Source: JAUNQW01 sp043424615
GTDB taxonomy: Bacteria; Bacillota; Bacilli; Lactobacillales; Carnobacteriaceae_A
Direction of reading: 5' to 3'
DNA: 15,021 nucleotides
Assembly: GCA_043424615.1 (NCBI GenBank)
Contig: JBHWOX010000051.1
Location: 1-15,021, forward strand
A program made the position numbers and the translations under genes. Positions 1 through 6,050 of this stretch are shown here, piece by piece (within the stretch, counting starts at the first letter, position 1; every line of letters begins with the position of its first letter). The notes under the pieces were generated by a model. It was not told the origin of the DNA, did no database searches, and saw only the letters and a list, made by a program, of their open reading frames with translations.

Positions 1-640
1 ATTCTATAAATTTAGTAGAAGCACAGAATATGTAAGGGAAACGCAAACCCGATTGAAGATAGTATTGGTGAAGATCATGGTTTTTATAATAGTAGAATAA
101 ATAGAGGATGGTAGACTATTGATCATTCGTCAAAATGTTAAAACATAATTGCGCTCATAAAAATGGAATGTATTGAGTATCTTTCTAATTATATTTTACA
201 TTGGTTTACATAATATAAATTATACCAAGTAAACTATCCTAAAAATAATCCCTCTAATTTCCAAATTATCATTCCCCCACTGTTATCATTCATAATTTCT
301 CCTGTGTAGTAGCTATTGAAAATATTCCTACAATTGCATCATTTTTTTTGGGCAAACTTTTTATCTAACTAATGCTGGAATTATTTTCCTAACTACACTA
401 AAGAACAGCTTTCATGAAAGGCTTATATGTTTTGACACCGTATAAAACATTATGATCTTATTTAGCCCTCACAATGTTCAAAAATATATCATCTAAGTTG
501 AACATCTCCAAGTTCGATTAAACCAATGGCTGAATGACATTCTTCAGTAGCTAATTTAACATCATATACTGATGAAGAATCTAACTCACGTTACATAAAT
601 GAATCCATGCTAATTAATTAAAATACCCACGCTGGTCATG
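1..640. other. AT-rich stretch with no supportable gene
   Basis: About 640 bases, clearly richer in A and T than the rest of the window, with stops frequent in all six frames. The longest open stretches are around 33 codons, have no ribosome site and show no recognisable protein. I see no tRNA, rRNA, CRISPR array or transposase in it. It could be an ordinary long intergenic spacer or decayed DNA beside the metal-handling island. The sequence alone does not separate these. Confidence 0.6.
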
Positions 641-649
641 TCCACACAA

Positions 650-680
650 AAAAACAACAAGCTGATTGCTTGTTGTTTTT
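650..680 (-). terminator. Rho-independent terminator of the metallothionein gene
   Basis: A perfect 13-bp inverted repeat (650-662 and 668-680) with a 5-base loop starts 4 bases past the metallothionein stop codon on the minus strand. The stem is rich in A-T pairs with a CAACAAGC core. On the minus strand the outer arm runs into a U tract encoded by the A run at 648-654. Position and shape fit an intrinsic terminator for 685-831. Confidence 0.85.
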
Positions 681-684
681 CTAT

Positions 685-831
685 TTATTTTGCACATGGG
701 CATTTGTCCAAGTTACATTTTTCGTCTGTGCAATATTCGTAGCATTCTTTGCAACAGTAGGTTTTTCCATCGACCTCGTATGCTTTTTCTCCTAATTTGC
801 AATCGCATGAAGGTCTAACACATGTTTCCAT
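685..831 (-). CDS. Small bacterial metallothionein, ten Cys and no His
   Basis: A 48-residue cytoplasmic metal-binding protein. Cys lie at 4, 9, 11, 26, 27, 30, 34, 39, 44 and 46. The order CDC, then the YEVDGKTYCCKEC core, then CPC near the end is the layout of the bacterial SmtA/BmtA metallothionein family, which binds Zn(II), Cd(II) or similar ions in thiolate clusters. Aligned by eye with cyanobacterial SmtA, the spacings of C14/C16, C32/C36, C47 and C52/C54 are kept. SmtA His40 becomes Cys34, His49 becomes Leu41 and Cys11 becomes Arg6. The start is fixed by AAGGAGG at 840-846, eight bases upstream. The gene has its own extended -10 promoter and a terminator directly after the stop. It lies about 0.4 kb from a divergent P1B-type exporter, so a role in metal buffering is likely. 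The metal itself is not readable from sequence. Confidence 0.88.
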   Translation of the reverse strand: METCVRPSCDCKLGEKAYEVDGKTYCCKECYEYCTDEKCNLDKCPCAK

Positions 832-863
832 AGATGATGCCTCCTTCGCTCATTGATATTCTT

Positions 864-872
864 ATTATAACA
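864..872 (-). promoter_or_regulatory. Extended -10 promoter of the metallothionein gene
   Basis: On the minus strand TGT-TATAAT (872 down to 864) is a perfect -10 hexamer with the TGn extension. It would start RNA near 857, about 26 bases before the ATG at 831. The -35 region is weak, as is common with an extended -10. The stop codon of the small frame 865-972 lies inside this element. Confidence 0.6.
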
Positions 873-972
873 CAGTTTGAATCCATTCCGAATCGGTGTC
901 TAAAGCTGCTAAAAATCTTGCGGATAAGAATATATCCTCCTTACCATGAGCTGAATTAAGATCAATCGCCAT
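865..972 (-). CDS. Putative 35-residue small protein, unrecognised
   Basis: A short frame encoding a 35-residue peptide that starts MAIDLNSAHG and ends EWIQTVL. I do not recognise it. Its ribosome site AGGAG overlaps the TAG stop of the upstream 44-residue frame, and its ATG follows 4 bases later, so the pair looks translationally coupled. The spacing is on the short side. Its stop codon falls inside the -10 box of the metallothionein promoter. It is acidic, with a central hydrophobic patch (IFLSARFLAAL, residues 14-24) and no Cys. The frame could be chance in a short gap. Conservation in related genomes would decide. Confidence 0.3.
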   Translation of the reverse strand: MAIDLNSAHGKEDIFLSARFLAALDTDSEWIQTVL

Positions 973-979
973 TCATCTC

Positions 980-1114
980 CTAAGATTTCGAATCATTCTT
1001 TGTTTCACACCCTTGGCTTTGCTGCTTTGCTTGGTCTTGTTTATCCTTTTTGCGATCAAAATAATCGGCGATGCGCTCGGCAATTTCTCTCATGGTATCC
1101 ACATAATATGACAT
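980..1114 (-). CDS. Putative 44-residue hydrophilic small protein
   Basis: The frame begins MSYYVDTMREIAERIADYFD and continues as a very hydrophilic Lys/Gln/Asp-rich tail with one Cys (residue 36). The first 25 residues could form an amphipathic helix, and the tail looks disordered. No family is recognised. The strongest support is a perfect AAGGAGG ribosome site at 1123-1129, eight bases before the ATG. It is also the first gene divergent from the P1B-4 ATPase, sharing a promoter region that carries PerR/Fur-type half-sites. It might therefore be co-regulated with the exporter and read with the 35-residue frame and the metallothionein, although the last has its own promoter. A metal-stress function is inferred from position only. 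Confidence 0.6.
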   Translation of the reverse strand: MSYYVDTMREIAERIADYFDRKKDKQDQAKQQSQGCETKNDSKS

Positions 1115-1160
1115 TGATTTTTCCTCCTTCAATTTAAAATAGATTTTCATCAATCTTGTC

Positions 1161-1189
1161 TTGTAATTAGAATAATTTTAAATTATAAT
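1161..1189 (+). promoter_or_regulatory. Sigma-A-type promoter of the metal ATPase gene
   Basis: TTGTAA at 1161-1166, a 17-base spacer and a perfect TATAAT at 1184-1189 make a plausible sigma-A promoter reading toward the ATPase, with a start near 1196. The -10 box lies within the left PerR-like box, so a bound repressor would block it. A TATAAT also reads on the minus strand (1187-1182) toward the 44-residue frame, but its -35 is poor. Confidence 0.5.
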
Positions 1190-1221
1190 GGTTATAAATT
1201 GTAATGATTATAATTTAAAAT
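1175..1221. promoter_or_regulatory. Tandem PerR/Fur-family boxes in a 47-bp dyad
   Basis: A perfect 15-bp inverted repeat (1175-1189 and 1207-1221) flanks a 17-base centre. Inside it are four alternating 7-mers one base apart: TTATAAT (1183-1189), GTTATAA (1191-1197), TTGTAAT (1199-1205) and ATTATAA (1207-1213). Pairs 1-2 and 3-4 each match the 7-1-7 PerR box TTATAAT-n-ATTATAA at 13 of 14 defined positions. Pair 2-3 is a looser third box centred at 1198. PerR is known to control P1B-4 exporters (PfeT of Bacillus, PmtA of Streptococcus), which fits the gene downstream. Fur and Zur use similar boxes and cannot be excluded. High A-T content alone makes imperfect boxes common, but not this register. 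Confidence 0.6.
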
Positions 1222-1246
1222 CAAACGCGAAAGGATTGGAATTGAT

Positions 1247-3088
1247 ATGCTTAATTATTTACTTCACCACCGACCAGGTAGGTTTCTACTGATTGGAAGC
1301 TTTTTTCTAATTTTAGGGTTCATAGGTGGAGTAACGGGTTGGTCTGTGACCCCTTTATTATACTACACCTCCATGTTCTTTTTAGGTTTCTATGCTGCTA
1401 AAAATGCCATCATCGATAGTTTTCAAAACAAAGAATTAAACGTTGATGTCCTCATGGTTTTAGCTGCAGTCGGTGCCGCTCTCATCAATTTTGAATCTGA
1501 GGGTGCCATACTTTTATTTATTTTTGCCTTGGCTGAAGTTTTGGAAAACTATGCTAATAATCGTTCTACCCAATCGATTGAAGCTTTAATGTCGCAAGTG
1601 CCTAAAACTGCTCAGCGTTTGAGATCAGATGGTGACGTAGAAGAAGTTCCCACTGAATCATTAAGTATTGGAGATATAGTGATTGTCAGTAAAGGAAGCC
1701 AGCTACCGATCGATGGCCATACTGACCGCCAAATACAAGTCAATGAAGCAGCTTTGACTGGTGAATCAGTCCCCGTTGAAAAATTTGCAGGAGATGAAGT
1801 CTTTGCTGGAACCATTAACGAAGGCCATGCTTTTCAGCTAACTGTGTCTAAAAATGCTGAAGATACAGTTTTTTCTAATATTATTCGTATGGTGGAAGAA
1901 GCTCAAGGCCGACCCAGCCGGCTCTCCACTTTTATTGACCGTATTGAAAGTAAATATGTGATTGCTGTCTTAATTGCAGTTCCACTTTTTTTCCTTTTAT
2001 TTTATTACGGTTTCAAGCTCGATTTTCAAATGTCTTTCTATCGGACTATGGTGTTTTTAACCGTAGCTAGCCCCTGTGCTCTGGTTGCTTCGGCGACACC
2101 CGCGACCCTGTCTGCCATTTCAAATGGAGCAAGAAATGGAGTCTTAACTAAAGGAGGAGCGGCTTTTGAAGCTCTCAGCCAGATGGACACCCTTTTTTCT
2201 GACAAGACAGGGACCATCACTTATGGCCATTTCCAGCTGGTCGATTATCAGGCTTCTGAAGAAGTGATTAGGGAAGTTGTCTTCATGGAGCAGCAATCTT
2301 CCCATCCCATTGCTGAAGCTATTGTGAATCACTTTGATCAGGTTGATTTAAGTCAATCAAATAAAAGCCAAGCAGTGGAAGAAATTGCGGGAGTCGGAAT
2401 CAAAAAAGGAGATTTGATTGTTGGTAAACCTGCCGCCTTTGAAGATTATCATGACCCTAAGCACTACCGTCAAAAAGCAGACGGTCCTCACACGACCATC
2501 TTTGCTTGCCAGGATCATACCATCGTTGGTTATTTCGCCCTGGCCGATGAAATTAGACCCTCTGCCCGTACGGCTATCCGCCACTTCCAGCAAGAAGGAA
2601 TCGATGTCCAGATCTTAACGGGTGACAACCAACAAGTCGCTGAACAGGTCGCCAAGCAAGTTGGGGTGCCTCATTTTGCTGCTGGCTTGATGCCAGAAGA
2701 TAAAATTAAAATGGTTGACCAGGCTCAAGATCAAGGTCACATGGTCGGGATGATTGGAGATGGAATTAACGATGCCCCCGCCCTGGCCTCAGCAGATATC
2801 GGGATTGCTATGGGAAGCGGGTCTTCAGTCGCTATGGAGTCTTCAGAGGTCGTGATTGTTCAAAATGACCTCGCGAAGCTCTACTACTCTTTCCGCATGT
2901 CCAAGCGACTCAACCAGATTATACGTCAAAATGTTATTTTTGCCGTTGCCGTCATCATTATCCTCATCCTCTTAAACATTTTGGGACTGATTTCTCTCCC
3001 GCTTGCTGTGATCGGCCATGAAGGATCCACTATTTTAGTTATCCTTAATGGACTTAGACTGTTGAAAAACCAATCGATTGAAAATTAA
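1247..3088 (+). CDS. pfeT: P1B-4-type heavy-metal-exporting ATPase (PfeT/PmtA-like)
   Basis: A 613-residue membrane ATPase that pumps a transition metal out of the cytoplasm. All P-type landmarks are present: TGES (171-174), the transport motif SPC (275-277), phosphorylated Asp319 in DKTGT, HP (353-354), TGDN (458-461) and GDGIND (504-509). The last membrane segment has HEGS followed by TILVILNGLRLL (591-606), the mark of the P1B-4 subgroup. The usual form there is HEGG(S/T), so one Gly is lacking. There is no N-terminal CxxC metal-binding domain. Known members (PfeT, formerly ZosA, in B. subtilis; PmtA in S. pyogenes; FrvA in Listeria) mainly export Fe(II) and are PerR-controlled, which agrees with the boxes upstream. 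The start follows AAAGGA at about 1230-1235. Zn, Co or Cd are possible alternative substrates. The class is sure; the exact symbol is less so. Confidence 0.9.
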   Translation: MLNYLLHHRPGRFLLIGSFFLILGFIGGVTGWSVTPLLYYTSMFFLGFYAAKNAIIDSFQNKELNVDVLMVLAAVGAALINFESEGAILLFIFALAEVLENYANNRSTQSIEALMSQVPKTAQRLRSDGDVEEVPTESLSIGDIVIVSKGSQLPIDGHTDRQIQVNEAALTGESVPVEKFAGDEVFAGTINEGHAFQLTVSKNAEDTVFSNIIRMVEEAQGRPSRLSTFIDRIESKYVIAVLIAVPLFFLLFYYGFKLDFQMSFYRTMVFLTVASPCALVASATPATLSAISNGARNGVLTKGGAAFEALSQMDTLFSDKTGTITYGHFQLVDYQASEEVIREVVFMEQQSSHPIAEAIVNHFDQVDLSQSNKSQAVEEIAGVGIKKGDLIVGKPAAFEDYHDPKHYRQKADGPHTTIFACQDHTIVGYFALADEIRPSARTAIRHFQQEGIDVQILTGDNQQVAEQVAKQVGVPHFAAGLMPEDKIKMVDQAQDQGHMVGMIGDGINDAPALASADIGIAMGSGSSVAMESSEVVIVQNDLAKLYYSFRMSKRLNQIIRQNVIFAVAVIIILILLNILGLISLPLAVIGHEGSTILVILNGLRLLKNQSIEN

Positions 3089-3094
3089 AAAATA

Positions 3095-3140
3095 TCCCTT
3101 AAGCACGACCAATCTGAGTCGTGGCTTAAGGGATTTTATT
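3095..3140. terminator. Bidirectional terminator between pfeT and trhP2
   Basis: The arms TCCCTTAAGC (3095-3104) and GCTTAAGGGA (3124-3133) pair perfectly. The pairing extends inward through ACGAC/GTCGT with one bulged G at 3123. A T-rich tail follows on the plus strand and an A run precedes the stem, giving a U tract on the minus strand. It lies between two convergent genes 63 bases apart and can serve both. Confidence 0.88.
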
Positions 3141-3151
3141 TTTTAAAGGGG

Positions 3152-4435
3152 TTAGCCGATCTCTTGACCGACTTTTGCTTGGCGAGGGGCTTTTTGTTTT
3201 CTTAAAATATCGTGGACTTTCACGGGTTGATCGAGCTTAGTATAGAATATTTCCATAGGATGGTTGGCGCGTTCAATGATTTCGCCATCTTCATTTTTCA
3301 TTTCACCCAATCTTTGGGTGAAGAGACGCATACCAGGACCGTAAATTTCAATTTCATCACCGGTTTTTAAGACATTTCGCTGTTGGATTGCGGCAATTTG
3401 GGTGTCTTCGTCATAATCTAAGACTTCGCCTACAAATTTATATTCTTGCTTGCGTCGACGTTCACCAAATAATTGGAAATCTTCTGTCGGCTGGCCGTAG
3501 AAGAAGCCGGTTTTTAACTCCCGTGACGTGGCTTTCCATAATTCATCAATCCATTCTTCTTGGACCTGATAATTTTCGGGATCTTCATAATAGGAATCCA
3601 AGGCCTTACGGTAAACATTGACAACTGTCGACACATAATGGATCGATTTCATCCGACCTTCAATTTTCAAGGAGTCGATGCCATTTTCAACAATATCTGG
3701 AATATGGTTGATCATGGACAAGTCCACTGCACTCATTGAAAAAGGTTCTGTGATGTCGGTTCCCTCTTCTCCAGCTCCAATCATCTGTTTATTGCCAATC
3801 ACATCCATGTCATATAAGCCATATTTCCATCGACATGACTGGCAGCACCCCCCACGGTTAGCGTCGCGATGGGACATGTGGTTAGATAAGGTACAGCGTC
3901 CAGAATATGAAATACACATCGCCCCATGGATGAAAGCTTCGATCTCAACATTAGTTTTTTCTCTAATTTCAGCGATTTCATCCATAGAGACTTCCCGTCC
4001 TAGCACACAACGAGTTAAGCCTGCTTCTTCCCAGAAGTTAAGCGTTTCATAGTTCACCGCCGACTGCTGGGTGGATAAGTGCATTTCTAAACCAGGAGCA
4101 TCTGAAGCACAAATTTGCATCAGAGCAGGGTCAGACACGATAATAGCATCAATGCCAATGTCACGAATGGTGCGGAAAAACTCCCCTGCTCCTTTTTCAT
4201 TACCGTGATGGGTCACCATATTAGCCGCAACATAGACCTTGACTCCACGGCTATGGGCAAAGTCAACCGCTTCAGCCATCTCGTCATAATTAAAGTTTCC
4301 TGCTTGTGAGCGCAGTCCATAGGCTTCACCAGCAATATAGCAGGCATCTGCACCATAATGGACAGCAATTTTTAATTTTTCTAGAGTTCCAGCTGGAGCC
4401 AGTAACTCCGGCCGCTTGATCATTTCTTTAGTCAT
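3152..4435 (-). CDS. trhP2: U32-family tRNA hydroxylation protein TrhP2 (YrrO-like)
   Basis: A 427-residue protein of the family long labelled 'peptidase U32'. In E. coli (TrhP/YegQ) and B. subtilis (YrrN/YrrO) these proteins are needed for prephenate-dependent 5-hydroxylation of uridine 34 in tRNA. The U32 signature runs from Glu166 through EAFIHGAMC to GRCTLS (to 184). Cys174, 181, 197, 198 and 201 form a cluster that may hold an iron-sulfur centre. An N-terminal TIM-barrel-like part (LLAPAG at 11-16) is followed by a C-terminal domain (about 330-420), as in the long paralogue. The start follows GAAAGGA. It lies 18 bases after trhP1, and the two-gene order matches yrrN-yrrO. Protease activity is not supported by recent work on the family. 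Confidence 0.85.
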   Translation of the reverse strand: MTKEMIKRPELLAPAGTLEKLKIAVHYGADACYIAGEAYGLRSQAGNFNYDEMAEAVDFAHSRGVKVYVAANMVTHHGNEKGAGEFFRTIRDIGIDAIIVSDPALMQICASDAPGLEMHLSTQQSAVNYETLNFWEEAGLTRCVLGREVSMDEIAEIREKTNVEIEAFIHGAMCISYSGRCTLSNHMSHRDANRGGCCQSCRWKYGLYDMDVIGNKQMIGAGEEGTDITEPFSMSAVDLSMINHIPDIVENGIDSLKIEGRMKSIHYVSTVVNVYRKALDSYYEDPENYQVQEEWIDELWKATSRELKTGFFYGQPTEDFQLFGERRRKQEYKFVGEVLDYDEDTQIAAIQQRNVLKTGDEIEIYGPGMRLFTQRLGEMKNEDGEIIERANHPMEIFYTKLDQPVKVHDILRKQKAPRQAKVGQEIG

Positions 4436-4453
4436 TTTATTTCCTTTCTCAGC

Positions 4454-5374
4454 TTAACGGACGGTGTCTTTATCGAACAAGAAGAAGCCCGTAGATAATT
4501 CACGATTTTCCGGATGGTGGTCAGCTACTTCTTGGCTCAACTCTGCAGCTAATTCACTAGTCCATTGGTCATTTTCAAGGGCCTGGCGAGCACGGTCAAA
4601 TATGTTTACCATGTCGACTAATTTTTGGCCGTGGCAAAAAACACCATCCAAATACCACTGATGGATATGGAGATTTAATAGGTCTGGTAGGTATTCCATC
4701 AAGTTCAAATCATTATTAGCAAAAACATGACTGCCATGATCATCTTGTAAAATGGAATAGTGGGTATCATCTTCTCCTGGTGAAGATAGGAAAAGCTCGT
4801 CAGACGGCACATCTTCCCTGTCTTTCCCTACATAGGAGAAGTAGTTATCTAATAACATCCGCCCACTTTGGTGGATACAAGAGGCCCCATACACTTGCAT
4901 CACTAGGGGGATTTCTGCTAATTGGGCCATCTCTTCCAATTCAACTAATGGCACTTCTCGAGCCACCATCGCCCCGACTGCTCCATACTTAGCCCAAAAA
5001 TTTACTTGGCCAGCGGAAGTCGTTAAGACAGAGGCATCGTAGATATAGGGCATCTGATAAGCTTCTTCTTTTAAAATTTGGATGAGGCCCGTGTCTCCGA
5101 CCATGAGCAAATCTGCCCCAGTTTCTTTCATCCGACTTAAATAATCACGAGCACGGTTAATTTTATCATTGTGTAAAATGGCTTGAGCCGCCACGATTAA
5201 CTTTTTTCCTTGTTGGTGGGCATAGTCAGCTAATTGGGATAATTCTTCATCCGTCAAATAACCGGCTAAGCGCAAACCATAGTCTTCTTCTCCAGCTAGC
5301 ACAGCGTCAGCGCCAGCATCCAGTAAATCTTTGCCCTGTTTCAAAGATTCAGCTGTTGCAATCAACTCAATCAT
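4454..5374 (-). CDS. trhP1: U32-family tRNA hydroxylation protein TrhP1 (YrrN-like)
   Basis: A 306-residue U32-family protein, the short partner of the pair, about the size of YrrN. The N-terminus MIELIATAESLKQGKDLLDAGAD resembles the barrel start of the longer paralogue. The signature region reads YGASCIHQSGRM, so the second Cys of the U32 motif is Met and only one Cys of that cluster remains. It lacks the C-terminal extra domain of trhP2 and ends with ELSTGFF, comparable to ELKTGFF in the partner. It is probably the first gene of a two-gene operon, with 18 bases to trhP2. A promoter may lie in 5375-5457 but is weak by eye (TTGAAT, 18 bases, TATAGA). The function is inferred from the pair, and the single-Cys form may be structural rather than catalytic. 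Confidence 0.8.
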   Translation of the reverse strand: MIELIATAESLKQGKDLLDAGADAVLAGEEDYGLRLAGYLTDEELSQLADYAHQQGKKLIVAAQAILHNDKINRARDYLSRMKETGADLLMVGDTGLIQILKEEAYQMPYIYDASVLTTSAGQVNFWAKYGAVGAMVAREVPLVELEEMAQLAEIPLVMQVYGASCIHQSGRMLLDNYFSYVGKDREDVPSDELFLSSPGEDDTHYSILQDDHGSHVFANNDLNLMEYLPDLLNLHIHQWYLDGVFCHGQKLVDMVNIFDRARQALENDQWTSELAAELSQEVADHHPENRELSTGFFLFDKDTVR

Positions 5375-5457
5375 AAAAGGCCTTCTTTCTATTAATAATT
5401 TCTATAACAGTCCTATTTTAGGCGATTCAATTAGAAATGTCTAGAGTCCTTTCAAGC

Positions 5458-5542
5458 AAAAAAGACTCCGAGCTATATCCTCTTTACAAAAGTTGGATGA
5501 AAATCTAACTTTTAAGTAAGTAGACATATAGCGGAGTCTTTT
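5458..5542 (-). terminator. Nested hairpin, likely terminator of the bmp unit
   Basis: The outer arms at 5460-5478 and 5526-5542 pair over 17 bp with a 2-base bulge (AG at 5471-5472). Inside lies a second stem, 5488-5498 with 5503-5513 (11 bp, one G-U), closing on a 4-base loop. Read on the minus strand the structure ends in TCTTTTTT, typical of an intrinsic terminator for the upstream minus-strand unit. The inner hairpin is unusual for a plain terminator and could make this a structured RNA or a small repeat. Confidence 0.65.
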
Positions 5543-5550
5543 GCATTTAT

Positions 5551-5570
5551 ACGCTCGTTGAAAGGAGCGT
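5551..5570 (-). terminator. Short hairpin just after the 148-residue gene
   Basis: ACGCTC (5551-5556) and GAGCGT (5565-5570) pair with an 8-base loop, starting 10 bases after the stop of the gene at 5581. There is no U tract of its own. It stands immediately before the larger nested hairpin, so it more likely protects the RNA 3' end or helps the terminator than terminates alone. Confidence 0.4.
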
Positions 5571-5580
5571 GTTTCTCGAC

Positions 5581-6033
5581 TTATAATTCTTTCAATTTTA
5601 AGACGGGTTGACCATATTCAGTATAGAACCACTGGCGAACTTTTTGAGCATCTCCCATGGTCGCGATTAAACGGTCACGACGAGGTTCCGGTAACTCATC
5701 AAACAAGCGGTAATCTTCATCTAAAGCTAAGATAGACCGTTTACTTTTTATCTCTGCCGGGGTCATGAGTTGATAAGAAGTGGAAGGCAGTTCGCCCTCA
5801 ATGTCACGTTTTTCTATCCGGTAATAATAATAATCAAAGCCATAATCAATTTCTAACGCTCCCGTATTGGTACGGTACATCTTAACATTATCATAGCGTT
5901 CCCCTTTGATTTCCCACCAGGCACGGATCGCTTCGATGGCTTCTTCTTCTGTTTTAAAAGAAGCGTGTTCTTTTTTCACATCATTACGCTTATCAATCCA
6001 ATAGTTAGTGTAAACCGTCTGAGTCATTAACAT
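5581..6033 (-). CDS. Unrecognised 148-150-residue protein, cotranscribed with bmp
   Basis: No family is recognised. The protein is soluble by eye: no signal peptide, no membrane segment, no Cys. It has many aromatics (WW at 39-40, DYYYYR at 68-72, WFYTEY at 135-140) mixed with charged residues. The central part (about 45-75) looks like a beta-rich segment. Two ATGs start the frame. The ribosome site AGAGG touches the first (6033) but sits 6 bases from the second (6027), so MTQTVYTNYW, 148 residues, is the better start. It begins 17-23 bases after the BMP lipoprotein gene and is followed by hairpins, so it is the last gene of that unit. A link to nucleoside or lipoprotein function is suggested by position only. 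Confidence 0.8.
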   Translation of the reverse strand: MLMTQTVYTNYWIDKRNDVKKEHASFKTEEEAIEAIRAWWEIKGERYDNVKMYRTNTGALEIDYGFDYYYYRIEKRDIEGELPSTSYQLMTPAEIKSKRSILALDEDYRLFDELPEPRRDRLIATMGDAQKVRQWFYTEYGQPVLKLKEL

Positions 6034-6050
6034 CCTCTTCTTTCTTCTTT

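Noticed and set aside
2..100. Open frame from the left edge on the plus strand, possible tail of a gene
   Set aside because: Only 32 codons, composition like the surrounding non-coding DNA, and no terminator or recognisable domain after it.
409..420. 12-bp perfect palindrome CTTTCATGAAAG
   Set aside because: A palindrome this short is expected a few times in 15 kb by chance, and no promoter or second copy supports it.
489..593. 33-codon open stretch on the minus strand, followed by an overlapping 15-codon ATG frame
   Set aside because: It has no start with a good ribosome site, is bounded by close stops and resembles no known protein. A run of this length is expected by chance across six frames of 640 bases.
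3678..4052. 124-codon plus-strand open frame antisense to trhP2
   Set aside because: It lies entirely opposite a well-supported conserved gene and has no motif or ribosome site.
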